NCBI GenBank assembly: GCA_028456385.1
Contig: JALNQF010000093.1
Coordinates: forward strand, 1-64,000
From: Ophiosphaerella korrae
Taxonomy: Eukaryota; Ascomycota; Dothideomycetes; Pleosporales; Phaeosphaeriaceae
Reading direction: 5' to 3'
Length of the DNA stretch: 64,000 nt
Shown here: in pieces, positions 1 to 10,285 of the stretch
How the letters are laid out: every line of letters starts with the position of its first letter
Position numbering within the stretch: the stretch's first letter is position 1
Notes under the pieces: model-generated
The model's input: only the letters and a program-made list of their open reading frames with translations
Database searches by the model: none
What the model was told of the DNA's origin: nothing
Translations under genes and position numbers: made by a program

Positions 1-78
1 ATGTATACATTCCAGTATCCGAAAACTAAATGATGAATAAACGACTCTCTCTCCCTCCCAACCTACCTCTTCCTCTTT

Positions 79-127
79 CCCCCCCCCCCCCCCCCCCCCC
101 CCCTCCCCCCCCCCCCCCCCCCCCTCC

Positions 128-169
<42 letters not shown>
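79..169. repeat. Near-homopolymer C tract
   Basis: About 91 bases are almost pure C on the plus strand, broken only by single T residues near 104 and 125 and an AA near 128. It lies just past the stop codon of the minus-strand gene at 185-928, so in that transcript it would be a G-run in the 3' region. Runs this long are prone to slippage and G-quadruplex formation, and the exact length in an assembly is unreliable. Confidence 0.9.
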
Positions 170-170
<1 letters not shown>

Positions 171-184
171 TTCTAGAGACTACC

Positions 185-928
185 TCATCTTCCCCCCAAT
201 CCATCCGCCCCCAGCCCCGGAATCCAAATACCTTCTCCGACCGCATGTTTCCCTTTCTCCTCACGCCCCCTTAGCCTCCGCACCACCCCCTCACCCCCCA
301 CACTACGCACCAAAACATTCGGTTTGCGCCTCCACACCTCCTGAACAAACGCACTCTTCGTGTCGAAAAGGCTGGGTGCAGTACGACTATCCGCCAGCAC
401 GGGGGTCCGGGGAGGAAGCGGACTCTGCCCCGCGGCCGGTTTGTGTGATTGTTGTTTACTTTCAGCTTGGCCATTTTTGCTGTCTTTGGTCAAGGCCCAG
501 CCCTCTTGTTGGCGGTCGTGCTTTGCTGCGCAATATGCACAGATGAGACTATCTTTGCGCGTGGGCGGGTAGCATTCGTGACACCACTCGGGGCCAAATG
601 GGAATGTGAGTGCGTATGGTGGGATCTGCTGGTATCCTTGCAAGTGCAGGCTTTTGACTAGGTCATACAACACTTGGATTTTGTGGCGCGTTGTTAGCGG
701 GAGAGGTTTATTGGCTATCAAGCGTGAGCGCAGGGGTTTAGTAGGCAGTTTGGTTTTGGGCGATGGAGGATTGCTTTCGTACGCGCTGTCCTGGCCTCCG
801 CGTAATGATGGTTGGAAGTAGCTTTTCATATATGGTCGATAAAATTGAGGCGTTGCTTGCTGAGCCCTTCGTGCCCAGTTTATTGGGCTGGTAGGAAAGT
901 CACATTGAAATGGATGTACATTCTCCAT
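185..928 (-). CDS. Hypothetical protein with two Cys-x2-Cys pairs
   Basis: This is a single open frame of 247 codons on the minus strand beginning MENVHPFQC. I do not recognise the family. The N-terminal half is proline- and serine-rich and probably disordered. The middle holds a compact segment with CHEC and, about 13 residues later, CAYC, spaced like a small zinc-binding knuckle. The C-terminal third is basic and glycine-rich. No signal peptide or membrane segment is visible. It is read on the same strand as the CAF1 gene and lies downstream of it by about 300 bp, so it probably has its own promoter in that gap. The upstream start was chosen because it is the first ATG of the frame. The stop sits next to the poly-C tract, so the C-terminus could differ if that tract is misassembled. 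It is longer and more amino-acid-balanced than a chance frame, but its reality is only moderately supported. Confidence 0.55.
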   Translation of the reverse strand: MENVHPFQCDFPTSPINWARRAQQATPQFYRPYMKSYFQPSLRGGQDSAYESNPPSPKTKLPTKPLRSRLIANKPLPLTTRHKIQVLYDLVKSLHLQGYQQIPPYALTFPFGPEWCHECYPPTRKDSLICAYCAAKHDRQQEGWALTKDSKNGQAESKQQSHKPAAGQSPLPPRTPVLADSRTAPSLFDTKSAFVQEVWRRKPNVLVRSVGGEGVVRRLRGREEKGKHAVGEGIWIPGLGADGLGGR

Positions 929-1229
929 TGGTGGTCCTAGAATGGCAGTCTGGTGGTGCTGAACAGGTCCATTCTGCTAGAATGACACGGTAGGTGATGC
1001 CGTAAATGTCCGTGAACTAGGAGCATAAGGAGTATGGGAGGGTGCTGTGGTTGCAGGTAACTGCCAGGGTATCACGTGGCGAAGGTCCCGTGGGTCAGAA
1101 GGGCCACTAGAACCACTGTAGTTGTCATGGTACCGTCTTGGCTTTGGCCGAATATCGTCGTATTGCTGGGTATCTGATACAAATCCTAATTTACAATACA
1201 TCTTCAGTATAGGAATCAAATAGAAAGCA

Positions 1230-2793
1230 TTACTTGCCACCGTAGCCAAACGCACCAGTGGTTCCCGGCGTCATCATGCCACCGTGAGGGCCTGGCGTGG
1301 TGGCAAGACCAGCAGGGTGGCTAGTGGGTGTGCTGGGTCCGTCTCCTCCATGTCGTGCATTGCCTGGGTGGAACATCATGCCCCCGTTCAAGCCTTGGAA
1401 ACCGCCCATGTTTTGCGCACCTTGTGCGGCCAATGCTGCAGCCTGTGCCGTTGCGCTGGCAGGTGGTCCTACACCAGTGAGTCCCCACATCTGTCCATTC
1501 ATCTCGTCAGGCACAGATCCATCGAAAATCTTCTTTCGCATCTCCCAGAAGACAGTGCCTGTGAGCCAGGCATCAGACCCAGCAGTGTGTGAGTTGCCGA
1601 CACGTTGACATCCTAGCTCATCTGCAAGATCCTGTAGGCCAGACTTTGTACCTAAATTGTTGAGAATATTCGTTGCTGTTGACCCAATGACGCCGCGCCG
1701 CACTAGGTTGTTGGCATGGCGCCACAAGTACTTGACATCGAGCAAACGTGGGAAATAAATCTCGACAAGTTTGCGGTACGCATCCTCATCTTCAGGAAGT
1801 GGCTTTGCGCTAAGCATCTTGACCAGGTAGGCAAAATCGTAGCCCGAGTGGAAGGATATCCAGTTGACGTCGTCCGTGAGTGTCATCCCAGATGTTATCA
1901 GCAGCGAACCAAATTCTTGTGGATCAATGCCCTGGGTGTTGAGTTTGTCGAAATCTGCGCCAGACTTCTTAAGCATCTGAATAGACTCCTCATTGTACAT
2001 ATCGTCCTCCAAAGAGAACTGGAAGTTGAAAGTCCAAGTGCATGGGCACACGACAATGTTGCTTGCATATCGCTGTAATGATTTGGGCAGGTAGGTCAGC
2101 TGTGGGGTGTCAAGATGAGGTGGCGGGACATCGCCCTTCGTCGAGAACAAAGTGACGCCAAGCTGTATGATTTTGAGAAGGTCGACATTGCAGCGCACTG
2201 TCTGGTAATGATATGAGGCTTTTGAGTTGAATTCGCCAATAGGGCGAGCAACAACACCGGGAAACTCGGTGTCCTGTAGGATTTCAGCAACATATCTAGC
2301 ATAGTGTAGGGGGAGGTAGACTGACCATACTGATGTAGGGATATTGATCAATAAGCGAACGTAGGAGATCCATTTCTTGGTGCAGGTTCGAGCGCCAGAC
2401 ATCGCGAATACGCTGGCCTGCGATTCCTTTGGCACTCTCCTGACCACGTACAGACTCTTGCTGTAGCGAGGCAGCATGGGCAAAACGCATGCGCGCCTCG
2501 TGGCCGTCCAACGGATTGCCTCCGACTCCCCCACCGATACCTCCTGCGCCAAAAGCACCAGCTAGACCCCCAGCTAAACCGCTAGCATTTGACTGGAAGC
2601 TAGCCTGGTTGTGATTAAGTATGTTAAGGTTGTGGGCCTGTGAACCGCCTGCGAATCCCTGGTGCTGTATGTTCTGCTGGTGCTGCTGGTGCTGTTGTTG
2701 TTGCATTTGCGGCTGTTGGTGTATGGGCGCGGCGAGATGTGCGAATGGGTTGGAGAGATTGTGGCCTGGGAAACGGCCCCCATGAGGCTTCAT
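1230..2793 (-). CDS. CAF1: CCR4-NOT complex deadenylase CAF1/POP2
   Basis: This is the poly(A)-specific 3'-5' ribonuclease subunit of CCR4-NOT, which shortens mRNA tails in the cytoplasm. Two exons are proposed: 2793-2326 and 2273-1230, joined across a 52-bp intron (2325-2274; donor GTCAGT, acceptor CTACAG), giving 503 residues. The first exon encodes a Gln/His/Asn-rich low-complexity leader and the start of the nuclease (IRDVWRSNL). Splicing restores the family motif YISMDTEFPG, which carries the first catalytic Asp and Glu of the DEDD set at about residues 157 and 159. The other acidic residues are seen in HSGYDFAYL and HTAGSDAWLT. The C-terminal tail is Gly/Pro-rich and ends GYGGK. The start was chosen as the first ATG (MKPHGGRF) before the low-complexity leader. 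The second exon begins precisely where the motif requires it, so the intron model is strong. The family assignment is secure. Confidence 0.95.
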
Positions 2794-3230
2794 GATGGGT
2801 GTGGCTCGTGTGTCCTGCTGCTACCTATTTCTTGTGTCCTGATGGGCGCAGAGCGAAGCGCGCAAGCTCCAAGAACGGAATCCGGTGCAAGTCGTCAAGG
2901 GGCTCTTTGCAGCTTCAATACGTGTTAAATCGATAGTGGAAGTAATAAGGCGGTAGCGAGGGGTATTTGGCTACCAGCAGGACACAAGTGGTTTGTGTTT
3001 TGGGAGTAAGGTCGGAGCCGTGGTCGCAAATGGTGCCAAGATATGGATGCCAAGTCTTTCCCCGAATGCGACTGGCTAACAGAGCTTCAACGTGACGACA
3101 GCTTCCATCCAAGCCGCGACTCTCTCCCGCTATACGAGAGGCTTTCACAGTATGTCACATGCTCCTGAAGCTGCAACCGATATCACGTGTGGCATCTCTA
3201 CTCGTTGCTGACCTATACAGCTCCATCACA

Positions 3231-3536
3231 ATGGCACCGCGCCCCTCCATCACTGGCTTTGACCCAAAGAAGTTCGCCGCATCTTCCGCCAACGGCACAA
3301 AGGGTGACCCATGGGCACGATAGTACGTTGCCTTTAGTGTTGTTGCTCCTTCTCTCACGGCATACTCACACCCAGGTAGTGAGCAATGGCGATACACCGG
3401 TCCCTTCACCCGTTTCAACCGCTTCAAGGGCTCCTTCCCTGGCCTCGGTATCGCTACCGTCGCATTTGCTGGCTATCTTGCTGCTGAGCAATTCCTTTGG
3501 AAGGATGACCATGCACACCACGAAGAGTCGCATTGA
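3231..3536 (+). CDS. NDUFB3: NADH:ubiquinone oxidoreductase B12 (NDUFB3-type) subunit
   Basis: This small accessory subunit of mitochondrial complex I acts in the inner-membrane arm. Two exons, 3231-3322 and 3380-3536, flank a 57-bp intron (donor GTACGT, acceptor GGTAG) and encode 82 residues. The protein starts MAPRPSITGFDPKKFA, then carries the family signature DPWARYEQWRYTGPFTR across the splice site. One hydrophobic helix follows (GIATVAFAGYLAAEQF), then a His/Asp/Glu-rich tail ending HHEESH. The length is typical of fungal B12 subunits. Without splicing the frame stops at TAG directly at the donor, which supports the intron. It is divergent from CAF1, with about 440 bp between the two starts as a shared promoter region. 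Confidence 0.85.
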
Positions 3537-5300
3537 GGGACAGAATCTTGGGAGACGTAGAAGGCATGCAATTCCTGGCGTACCGGTTGATTCAATTTTC
3601 AACACTGTGGGACCTGTATATATGGAATACCATACAGTGCAAATACCAAAAAAAAAAAACACCCCTATCATTTGTTCATCTTCTATCTTTGCACACACCA
3701 ACATCCAAGGACGCACTCTCCAATTAGCACACTAGCCCACAATAAATACCACTACAGCGCTTAAGCGGTTGCATGGAGTACAGGAGACGGGTATGACGAA
3801 ATGTCACAAGAAGTAGCATAGAGCGATGGGCTAGCCTAGAACATATGTAACATTGGATTGCCAGGTTATCACCTTTCCGTGCGATGCGGGTATCCTATCG
3901 ACCCAACAAGTCGAACCCGGCACGACATCAAGCATACCAAACGCCAGCTGGTAAGATCGATTCACGTGCCCCTTACTATGTAGGACAAATTCGCCATCTA
4001 TTTTGCTCTTGCAGGGCCCTATGTTCTAACTAGTAAAGCGTTTAGCCCACTCGATCCCGATCTCAGGGTACCAGGATGAGATTATTGGACTGTGTCACCT
4101 ACACGAATTATCCTGACTATCTACAGCCTCTTGTGGTATCTTCTCTCAGGCTTACTCGCCTCAAAAATCAAGTCGTACAGACCGGACTTGCCTATTCCAG
4201 CGGAGCGAAAGTTTACGCATGCAATCATTTCAGGGCGACGTAAGCTGACTTCGTTCAGCTTGGCCTACGTTTGCGTCTCCACCGCCATCTCTGCATTCTG
4301 TAGCACAATCTCTCGTGCATTCCTACGCTAGCTTTTCTGATTGCAGTCCAATACCAACTCACGAGGTTGCATTGCAAGAAAATCCGCCTCCGTGATTCTT
4401 CCATTTGGCCGCGTCTGAACAGCACTTTATATATGCACCTCGCGTACCTGAGGCGCGACTGACAAGCGCGCTTCATCCTACACCCAATCTCCCGGTCATG
4501 TGTGCGATCCATATGCCCGTTGCCCAATATCAGGAGCACATATTAACCACCGCTGGTAACGATGATCCCTGGACCGGGTAGCTGGAAACATCTACCAGAA
4601 GGTCACCCAACAGCAACGCGCAAATGGATGTGTTCGCAAGGTATATGCGCACAACCCACAACAATGCGTAATTGGATGTAAGATTCGGATGAAGCGGAGG
4701 TACATAGGGGCTGTGGGTATCTCCTATGTGTGCCCCTGGGCAACACAACCGTAAGGCCATCGCTGCTTGTAAAATGACGCGCCGGCAGCTCCGCAAGAAC
4801 CTCGCACCAATGACTATAATACGGATTGTGCATAGTATCTACTAGCCCTATGTTATTCATCCCTTTTTAGCGAACTTCGAAATTACGCCATTATCCGTTC
4901 CCTTTGACAGCTTTCCAACGCTAGGTTGGTTGATACCTGTCTTCCCCTTTCACAGCTCATCACCCCAACAGCCTCGCTCGAATTGAAATGACATTTGTAT
5001 GTTGCAATGATGCAGCCGGCAATGAGACATCTAGTGACATTTAACAACGCCTGTGCACTCAAGACAGCTCATGCACCAACGGCCCGTCAACGGCCGCCTC
5101 AACGAAATGAGCCGGTCCGACAACGCACAACAATGCAACGCGCTTCTAAAGTTCGTCCTGGAAACCCAATGTTTGGTTTCAACAAAGGTCGCTGATAACC
5201 TTTGCAATTTTGGATGGCATGTCTCCGCCAAAACATGCGATCTTGCGGTGTAAACACAGGCCATTGGCGTTCTGTCAAACTTTACACTTTATTCGCCTTA
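3537..5300. other. No convincing gene
   Basis: Only short overlapping frames on both strands (under about 95 codons), with no recognisable motif and no consistent splice structure. A short A-run lies near 3649-3659, just past the complex I subunit gene. I see no tRNA or rRNA here. Confidence 0.6.
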
Positions 5301-5883
5301 CTAGGATAACATCCGGTGAAGATCCACCCTAGACAAAAGGACGCAGCCCTCTGCGCTCCAAGCTTCTGCATCCCTTCCATCTCGCACCTTCACCGCGACC
5401 TTGCACCATGATCCAGGTACCAAGACCGCGTCCTGCATACGGGCCGCGTCAACGGCCGCTTTTTTATTTTCTTTGTCAAGGGTTTCGTAGCGCGGTTGGT
5501 GGCTGGTTAGATCGTCACTAGGCAAGGTCGGAATCCTTATTGGAGCGGGCCGTGTAGCCTCCCGATGATAGTTCAACTGGAGGAACGTGTTCTGGGCCTT
5601 GTTTGTGTTGTAATTCGCGGAGGAACGAGGCGTAATCCGCGGAGGGCGGAATTGACGTTCTCGTTGTTAACCTCGGTCCGGTCGGTGTGGATTTGTAAAT
5701 GAGGCTTGCTGATGACGGCGATGGTGGCTGAGGTTTACAAGGGTTGGGGTCCTTATGGAGAGGGCTGCCTGATTGTTTCGTTGATTGGGATGGATCTGAG
5801 TTATCAAGAATAAATGTATGCCTATTCATGGAATAAAAAGAACATGTATTTAATTGAACAGAGGAATGTCTGATTGAATTCAA
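5301..5883 (-). CDS. Possible small gene in two overlapping frames
   Basis: Two minus-strand frames overlap by about 60 bases. The upstream one (5883-5518, 121 codons, MNSIRHSS) is Ser/Pro-rich and includes DYASFLRELQHKQGPEHV, which looks like genuine helical protein. The downstream one (5576-5301) includes DDLTSHQPRYETLDKENKK and VLVPGSWCKVAVKVRDG, which also looks protein-like. Reading one into the other would need a frame change near 5520-5576. I see no clean GT-AG intron that does this, so it is either one gene broken by a frameshift or simply the upstream frame. I do not recognise the family. Just upstream of the first ATG is an 18-base G-run. Confidence 0.3.
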
Positions 5884-5886
5884 ATT

Positions 5887-5904
5887 GGGGGGGGGGGGGG
5901 GGGG
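5887..5904. repeat. G18 homopolymer
   Basis: Eighteen consecutive G on the plus strand. The length is likely variable. It lies immediately upstream of the possible minus-strand gene at 5301-5883, that is, a C-run in its 5' region. Confidence 0.9.
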
Positions 5905-8900
5905 TTTTCGAATGAATACTGGGGTGCTAGCCCGGTCGTGAAGAAATGTTCAACTGAGTCGGATGGTCTCGGAGTAAGCGCGGTCATAATAACTATAATT
6001 ATCATCGCTTGCAGGACACCTATGATATTTTCTTTAGATGGCTGCTTTGATAATAGTTGAAATTCCCTGTCTACCTGCATTCAATACATTCTGCATACGT
6101 ATGTAGGTATGGTTGTCCTAAAAGCATGATCCTGGGACCCCTTCCACCACGACTTCAAACTCCATGGCTTGGAGAAGTTTTAGAAAGATTGCGAGGCGTT
6201 CACTAAAACATGCTCCTGAGAGTAGAGGACTTTGTAGAATCAGCCCACAGAAGGTTTGGCGGAGAATCAATTCCAATGAAGAAGACTTGGGTTGTCATTG
6301 TCCAGCATAGCTCAGAGTCAGCACCGTAATTCATGCATTGTAGCTAAAATATCGCTATGCCAGGGGTGTAGGACGAAAACACAATCAGATTATCTATTGG
6401 CAGAGCAGACCCTCAAGCATAGGGACATGTTGCATATACTGACGTCAGACTATGACCCCGCAACAAATCTAGACAAGAGAACGGGTCTCCGCGAAGCAGT
6501 GTTAGCAGTGTTGAAAAGTTTTATCAATTGATCGCCCACAGCCCTGCGAGAAGGGTGCAGATGCGCTCATTGGAGTCTGTCAACTTGTTGAGTATTGGGG
6601 GCTTACCACTGCCCCGGCCAGGTCCACTGATTCTGTGCCAGATGGCTGTACTATCCTAAGGCGCCCGATTAGCCGGGTGTTGTTCTTGACGCTATCTCCA
6701 CAGCCCACTGTGCAGCTAACAATAAATTGAGGCGTGCGTAGATGCCGTCATCTGAAACAGGTAGCCACAGGTTGTAGTTTGTCTAGTGCGCAAACTGCAC
6801 TACGGGCAGTGGGCGTTGGGCCGACCAGTTGCCAGGAGAGAGATGGGGGGCAATGATGTTATTTTTGCTTATTCTGGCCAAGCCAACATGTATTCAAATA
6901 ATGAAACGTTCCAGTCCAGACTATGTAAAACCTAAACAAAACACAGTCTGTGCAGCGGATGGAGCTTCTAGGCAGAGAGTACGCTTCTGGCTTCAGATGA
7001 TGCACACAAGATGGATTTCCTGCTATTGGCTGTAGCTCCGGGCTCACGACATGCCGGGTAGTTCCCAGGTAAGGTACGAGGACAGTGATGATAGCTATAC
7101 ATGTTCCGCGACAGGCTGGACGCGAGAGACGAGTTGGTTGGGCAGTATTTGCACAACACGAGTCGGCCACGCGAGGCCACGCGAGGCAATGGGACCCACC
7201 TTGCAAGTTTGGTGTATGGAATGTCCTTGCTACTGTATGGTGTGGAATGCGAACATCGGATGAACGAGAACGATTCGTATCCATGTGAAACCATAGCAGA
7301 GAGGAGAGCTGGGTTGCGTTTTGGCAACGACTGCGATGACCCTAGGACGGGAGGAATACACAGAAAACGGATTTGTCAACGGTTTGTTGATTTTGAACCC
7401 GACAAGCTAGCTCTTGATATTTCAGCCCAATTGAAAGAGCGGTACGCTAAAAAAAGGTCCGAACTTCCGAACGTTACGAGCAGTATGCAGGTACAAGCGC
7501 AAAGGCGGTAGCACACAAGAGTGATGACGATGAAAGTAGGCGAAGGGGGGAGGATTAGAAATCGTGGGTTTCATAGATTCATGGCCTCGCGCAAAGAAGA
7601 GGCTCGTGGCTTGGGCAAGTAACAGTTGCCTACAGGAGCTATGTAGCCGAGATGAGAAAAAGAGGGCATGCGCAGTAAGCGCGTGGAGGCACGTGATTGG
7701 CTGCGTGTAGACCGTCTCCCCACGTGCGGGCCAGAAAAGTTCTGTGAAGCACATACTACGTAGTAAGCAGAAGGCAGTTGCATGCAAAGCGCAGGAGTAG
7801 GCCACAAAGGGTACGTGGTGCATGATGGAGACTTGAGTGGATGGGCAGGCTGGTAGACTATGCAGTGTTTTGTTTTCGCTCCTTCCCAACCACGGCAAGG
7901 TCTCGTGACGACGCACATGCTCTGCACGCGACACTTTGACCATCCCATCCTATCCCACCCTGCCCATCCCATCACTCCTTGGGTCCTGCAGCCTGCCCTC
8001 TCCACTTTGCTCTTCGCCGATCGAAGAGTCGATACATTCCCAATCGGGCTGCCCAGTGCAGGCTCGCCCTTCCTGCTGGTACTACCTGGTTGACCCTCTC
8101 TCCGGCGTTACGCAACGGCTGAGGAAAAGGCTCACGTACCTTCACCGTCACACGGTCATGTTCAGCTTGAGCAACGCTCGAGGCTCTGCTTCGCTGGCTG
8201 TATCACGACGCTGTGATGCACTGTGCGTATGCATTGGCCCGACTCCTAGTGCATGTTCGCGCATGCGTTGATCCATCCAAAAAGGCAGGCTGCTGGATTG
8301 ATTCATTGCAACCACCAAAAATCGTTGCTTACTCACGAGCGCTCTGCCTCTCTGCATCCTGCAAAGTTCATTCCATGACACGCAAGCCATCAGCGTTCGA
8401 GGGAAAGGCCATCATCAGGCTCTCTCCACGTCTCAATCACACAGATGCTCACCCGCCTCGGTCACCTCATGCGTGTGGAGCAGCCCTGTGTAGATTAGCA
8501 TGTGTGAGCGAGGTGGGGTTAGACCGTCGAGCTTGATGTCAGCCTTGACCATCTTGGACACGTCGTCGACTCATCGCACACAGCGGGCCTTTTTTTTCGG
8601 CTGTTTCATCGACCGCATGTTTCGATCCATATGCGACGGGCGAAGATCGCCATGAACGTTGTACTAGCCGCAAAGAGAAGTGCGTTAGCCTCCGCCTCAG
8701 TCAGCGCACAACTTTCTTTCTTTCTTTATTCGGCTACTCGAGGGCTTCTTCAGCCGCCTTGAACCAGGCATTGCACAACTCCAAAATCGCTTGGTGGAGG
8801 CACTGGCTTTGCGCATAAAGTGTGACTTTAGATAGTAAGGTCGGAACTAGGATCCCGGCTGCATACATTCGCTTTACGCCTGCCTCAAAATGCGAATCCG

Positions 8901-10285
8901 GACTGCTCGGCACCGAGCATGTCTGCACACGCTAACCTACCAGATTCCGCTCATCCACTGCTGGGTTCCCCATGCTGCTGTGGTCGGCGTCTATTTCGTT
9001 GAACAACAGCCGGCGAAGCATTTCTCCAACCCTAGGAACACAGCAGCGATGGCTTAACTCAAATCCAATTTCTACTCGGCTGTCCCATCGGCAGTCGACC
9101 TGTTTGATGTTCGCATTGCTGCAAGGCGGGCCCCTAAGCGGTCCCGATCCTACTGCAACATTTAACCGCTTATTTCGTTCAACGAGCCAATCATCACCCA
9201 AAGTCAATTCCCCTGCAATGTTATATTACTTTCTGCCGAGCTGTCGGGGCAGTGATGCGCAAGTGGCTGATGGGGCGGTAGATTCCACTCTCCCTGGCTC
9301 CAAGATGCTTTGTGCCCGCTACCCCCAGCCACTAAGAGCACAAGCGTCGTCTCTCTAGACAGATCCATGTACCGTTGTACCCATGCATGACCCATGCCCT
9401 CTTTCGTGCAGAAAGCCCTGTCCCTGCTCATCCTGAAAGTCACTTACCGCGGTGGACCGCACTGAGCACTATCCATCCTCCACACGTTTTGCAACGTTTG
9501 TGTACATAGCATGCCCGCCATGTACTTACATGGTGAGGCCCCTAGGTCGCTGACACTATGCTGCCGGCCAAATCCTACAATACTCAACACTATCCTTTCC
9601 AATCCCTACTCATCATCTCGACCTCCGTCCCCACCAGATATCTTAACTGCGCCCCTCCCACTCTCCTGTTGCAAATCTTCCGTTCCATCCTAGCTTTAGC
9701 GGATAGCCGGCCCTTACAGCTTGCCCGCAACACATCCTCGTCTTAGTACTCTACGCCTGGGTGGTGGTCCGTATATCAGCTGTCACCCTACCCGGCACTG
9801 CGCCGTATTTGTGTCTGTGCCAGGCCTCTCGTGTTGGTACTTGCTTCCCTGCAGGCGGACAGACCAATCGTGTCATCAGGTAAGCCCATATTATTTACCA
9901 CACTAGACACTCTTCCACCTCAGCTACATTTCACCCTTGATCTGTTAACTTCATGCCCCCCAATCTTAACTCTTGTATATCCGTCGCTGTTCCCTCCCAA
10001 CCCTTGTTCGCTCGCTTTATATCAAGTTTGTTCGTGTGGATCACTGACACGACCATAGTCGTATAAACAGAACTACTGCCATCATAGCATCCGAGCTCGC
10101 GTGCGCGACGGGCTTCCCCAGTATCTTTTGTCTAAACCCTACCTTTTAGATGTTCAATGGTGGTGAAGCCCACAAATTCGCCGACCAGACGCGGTCCCTT
10201 GCCCGCGCCATCCAAGCATTGCTCAACACTCCCAGCTTACATCTGGGCGGCCAATCCTCCCGTAATTGTTCCTAGCTGCTAAGCA
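5905..10285. other. Long non-coding stretch, includes upstream region of the CRIB gene
   Basis: Frames on all six readings are short and mutually overlapping, and none carries a motif I can name. The stretch 7850-8100 and 9550-10060 is pyrimidine-rich on the plus strand, as fungal 5' leader and promoter regions often are. That fits a long upstream region for the gene at 10286. A TTTC microsatellite lies near 8713-8727, and a 10-base tandem duplication (GCCACGCGAG) near 7168-7187. I cannot support any gene here. Confidence 0.55.

Noticed and set aside
3880..3960. tRNA-like string GGGTTCGACTTG on the minus strand
   Set aside because: No paired T-stem, and no acceptor, D or anticodon arms around it.
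6859..9443. Several frames of 100-170 codons on both strands
   Set aside because: They overlap each other in every frame, lack motifs and splice logic, and look like compositional artefacts of pyrimidine-rich DNA.
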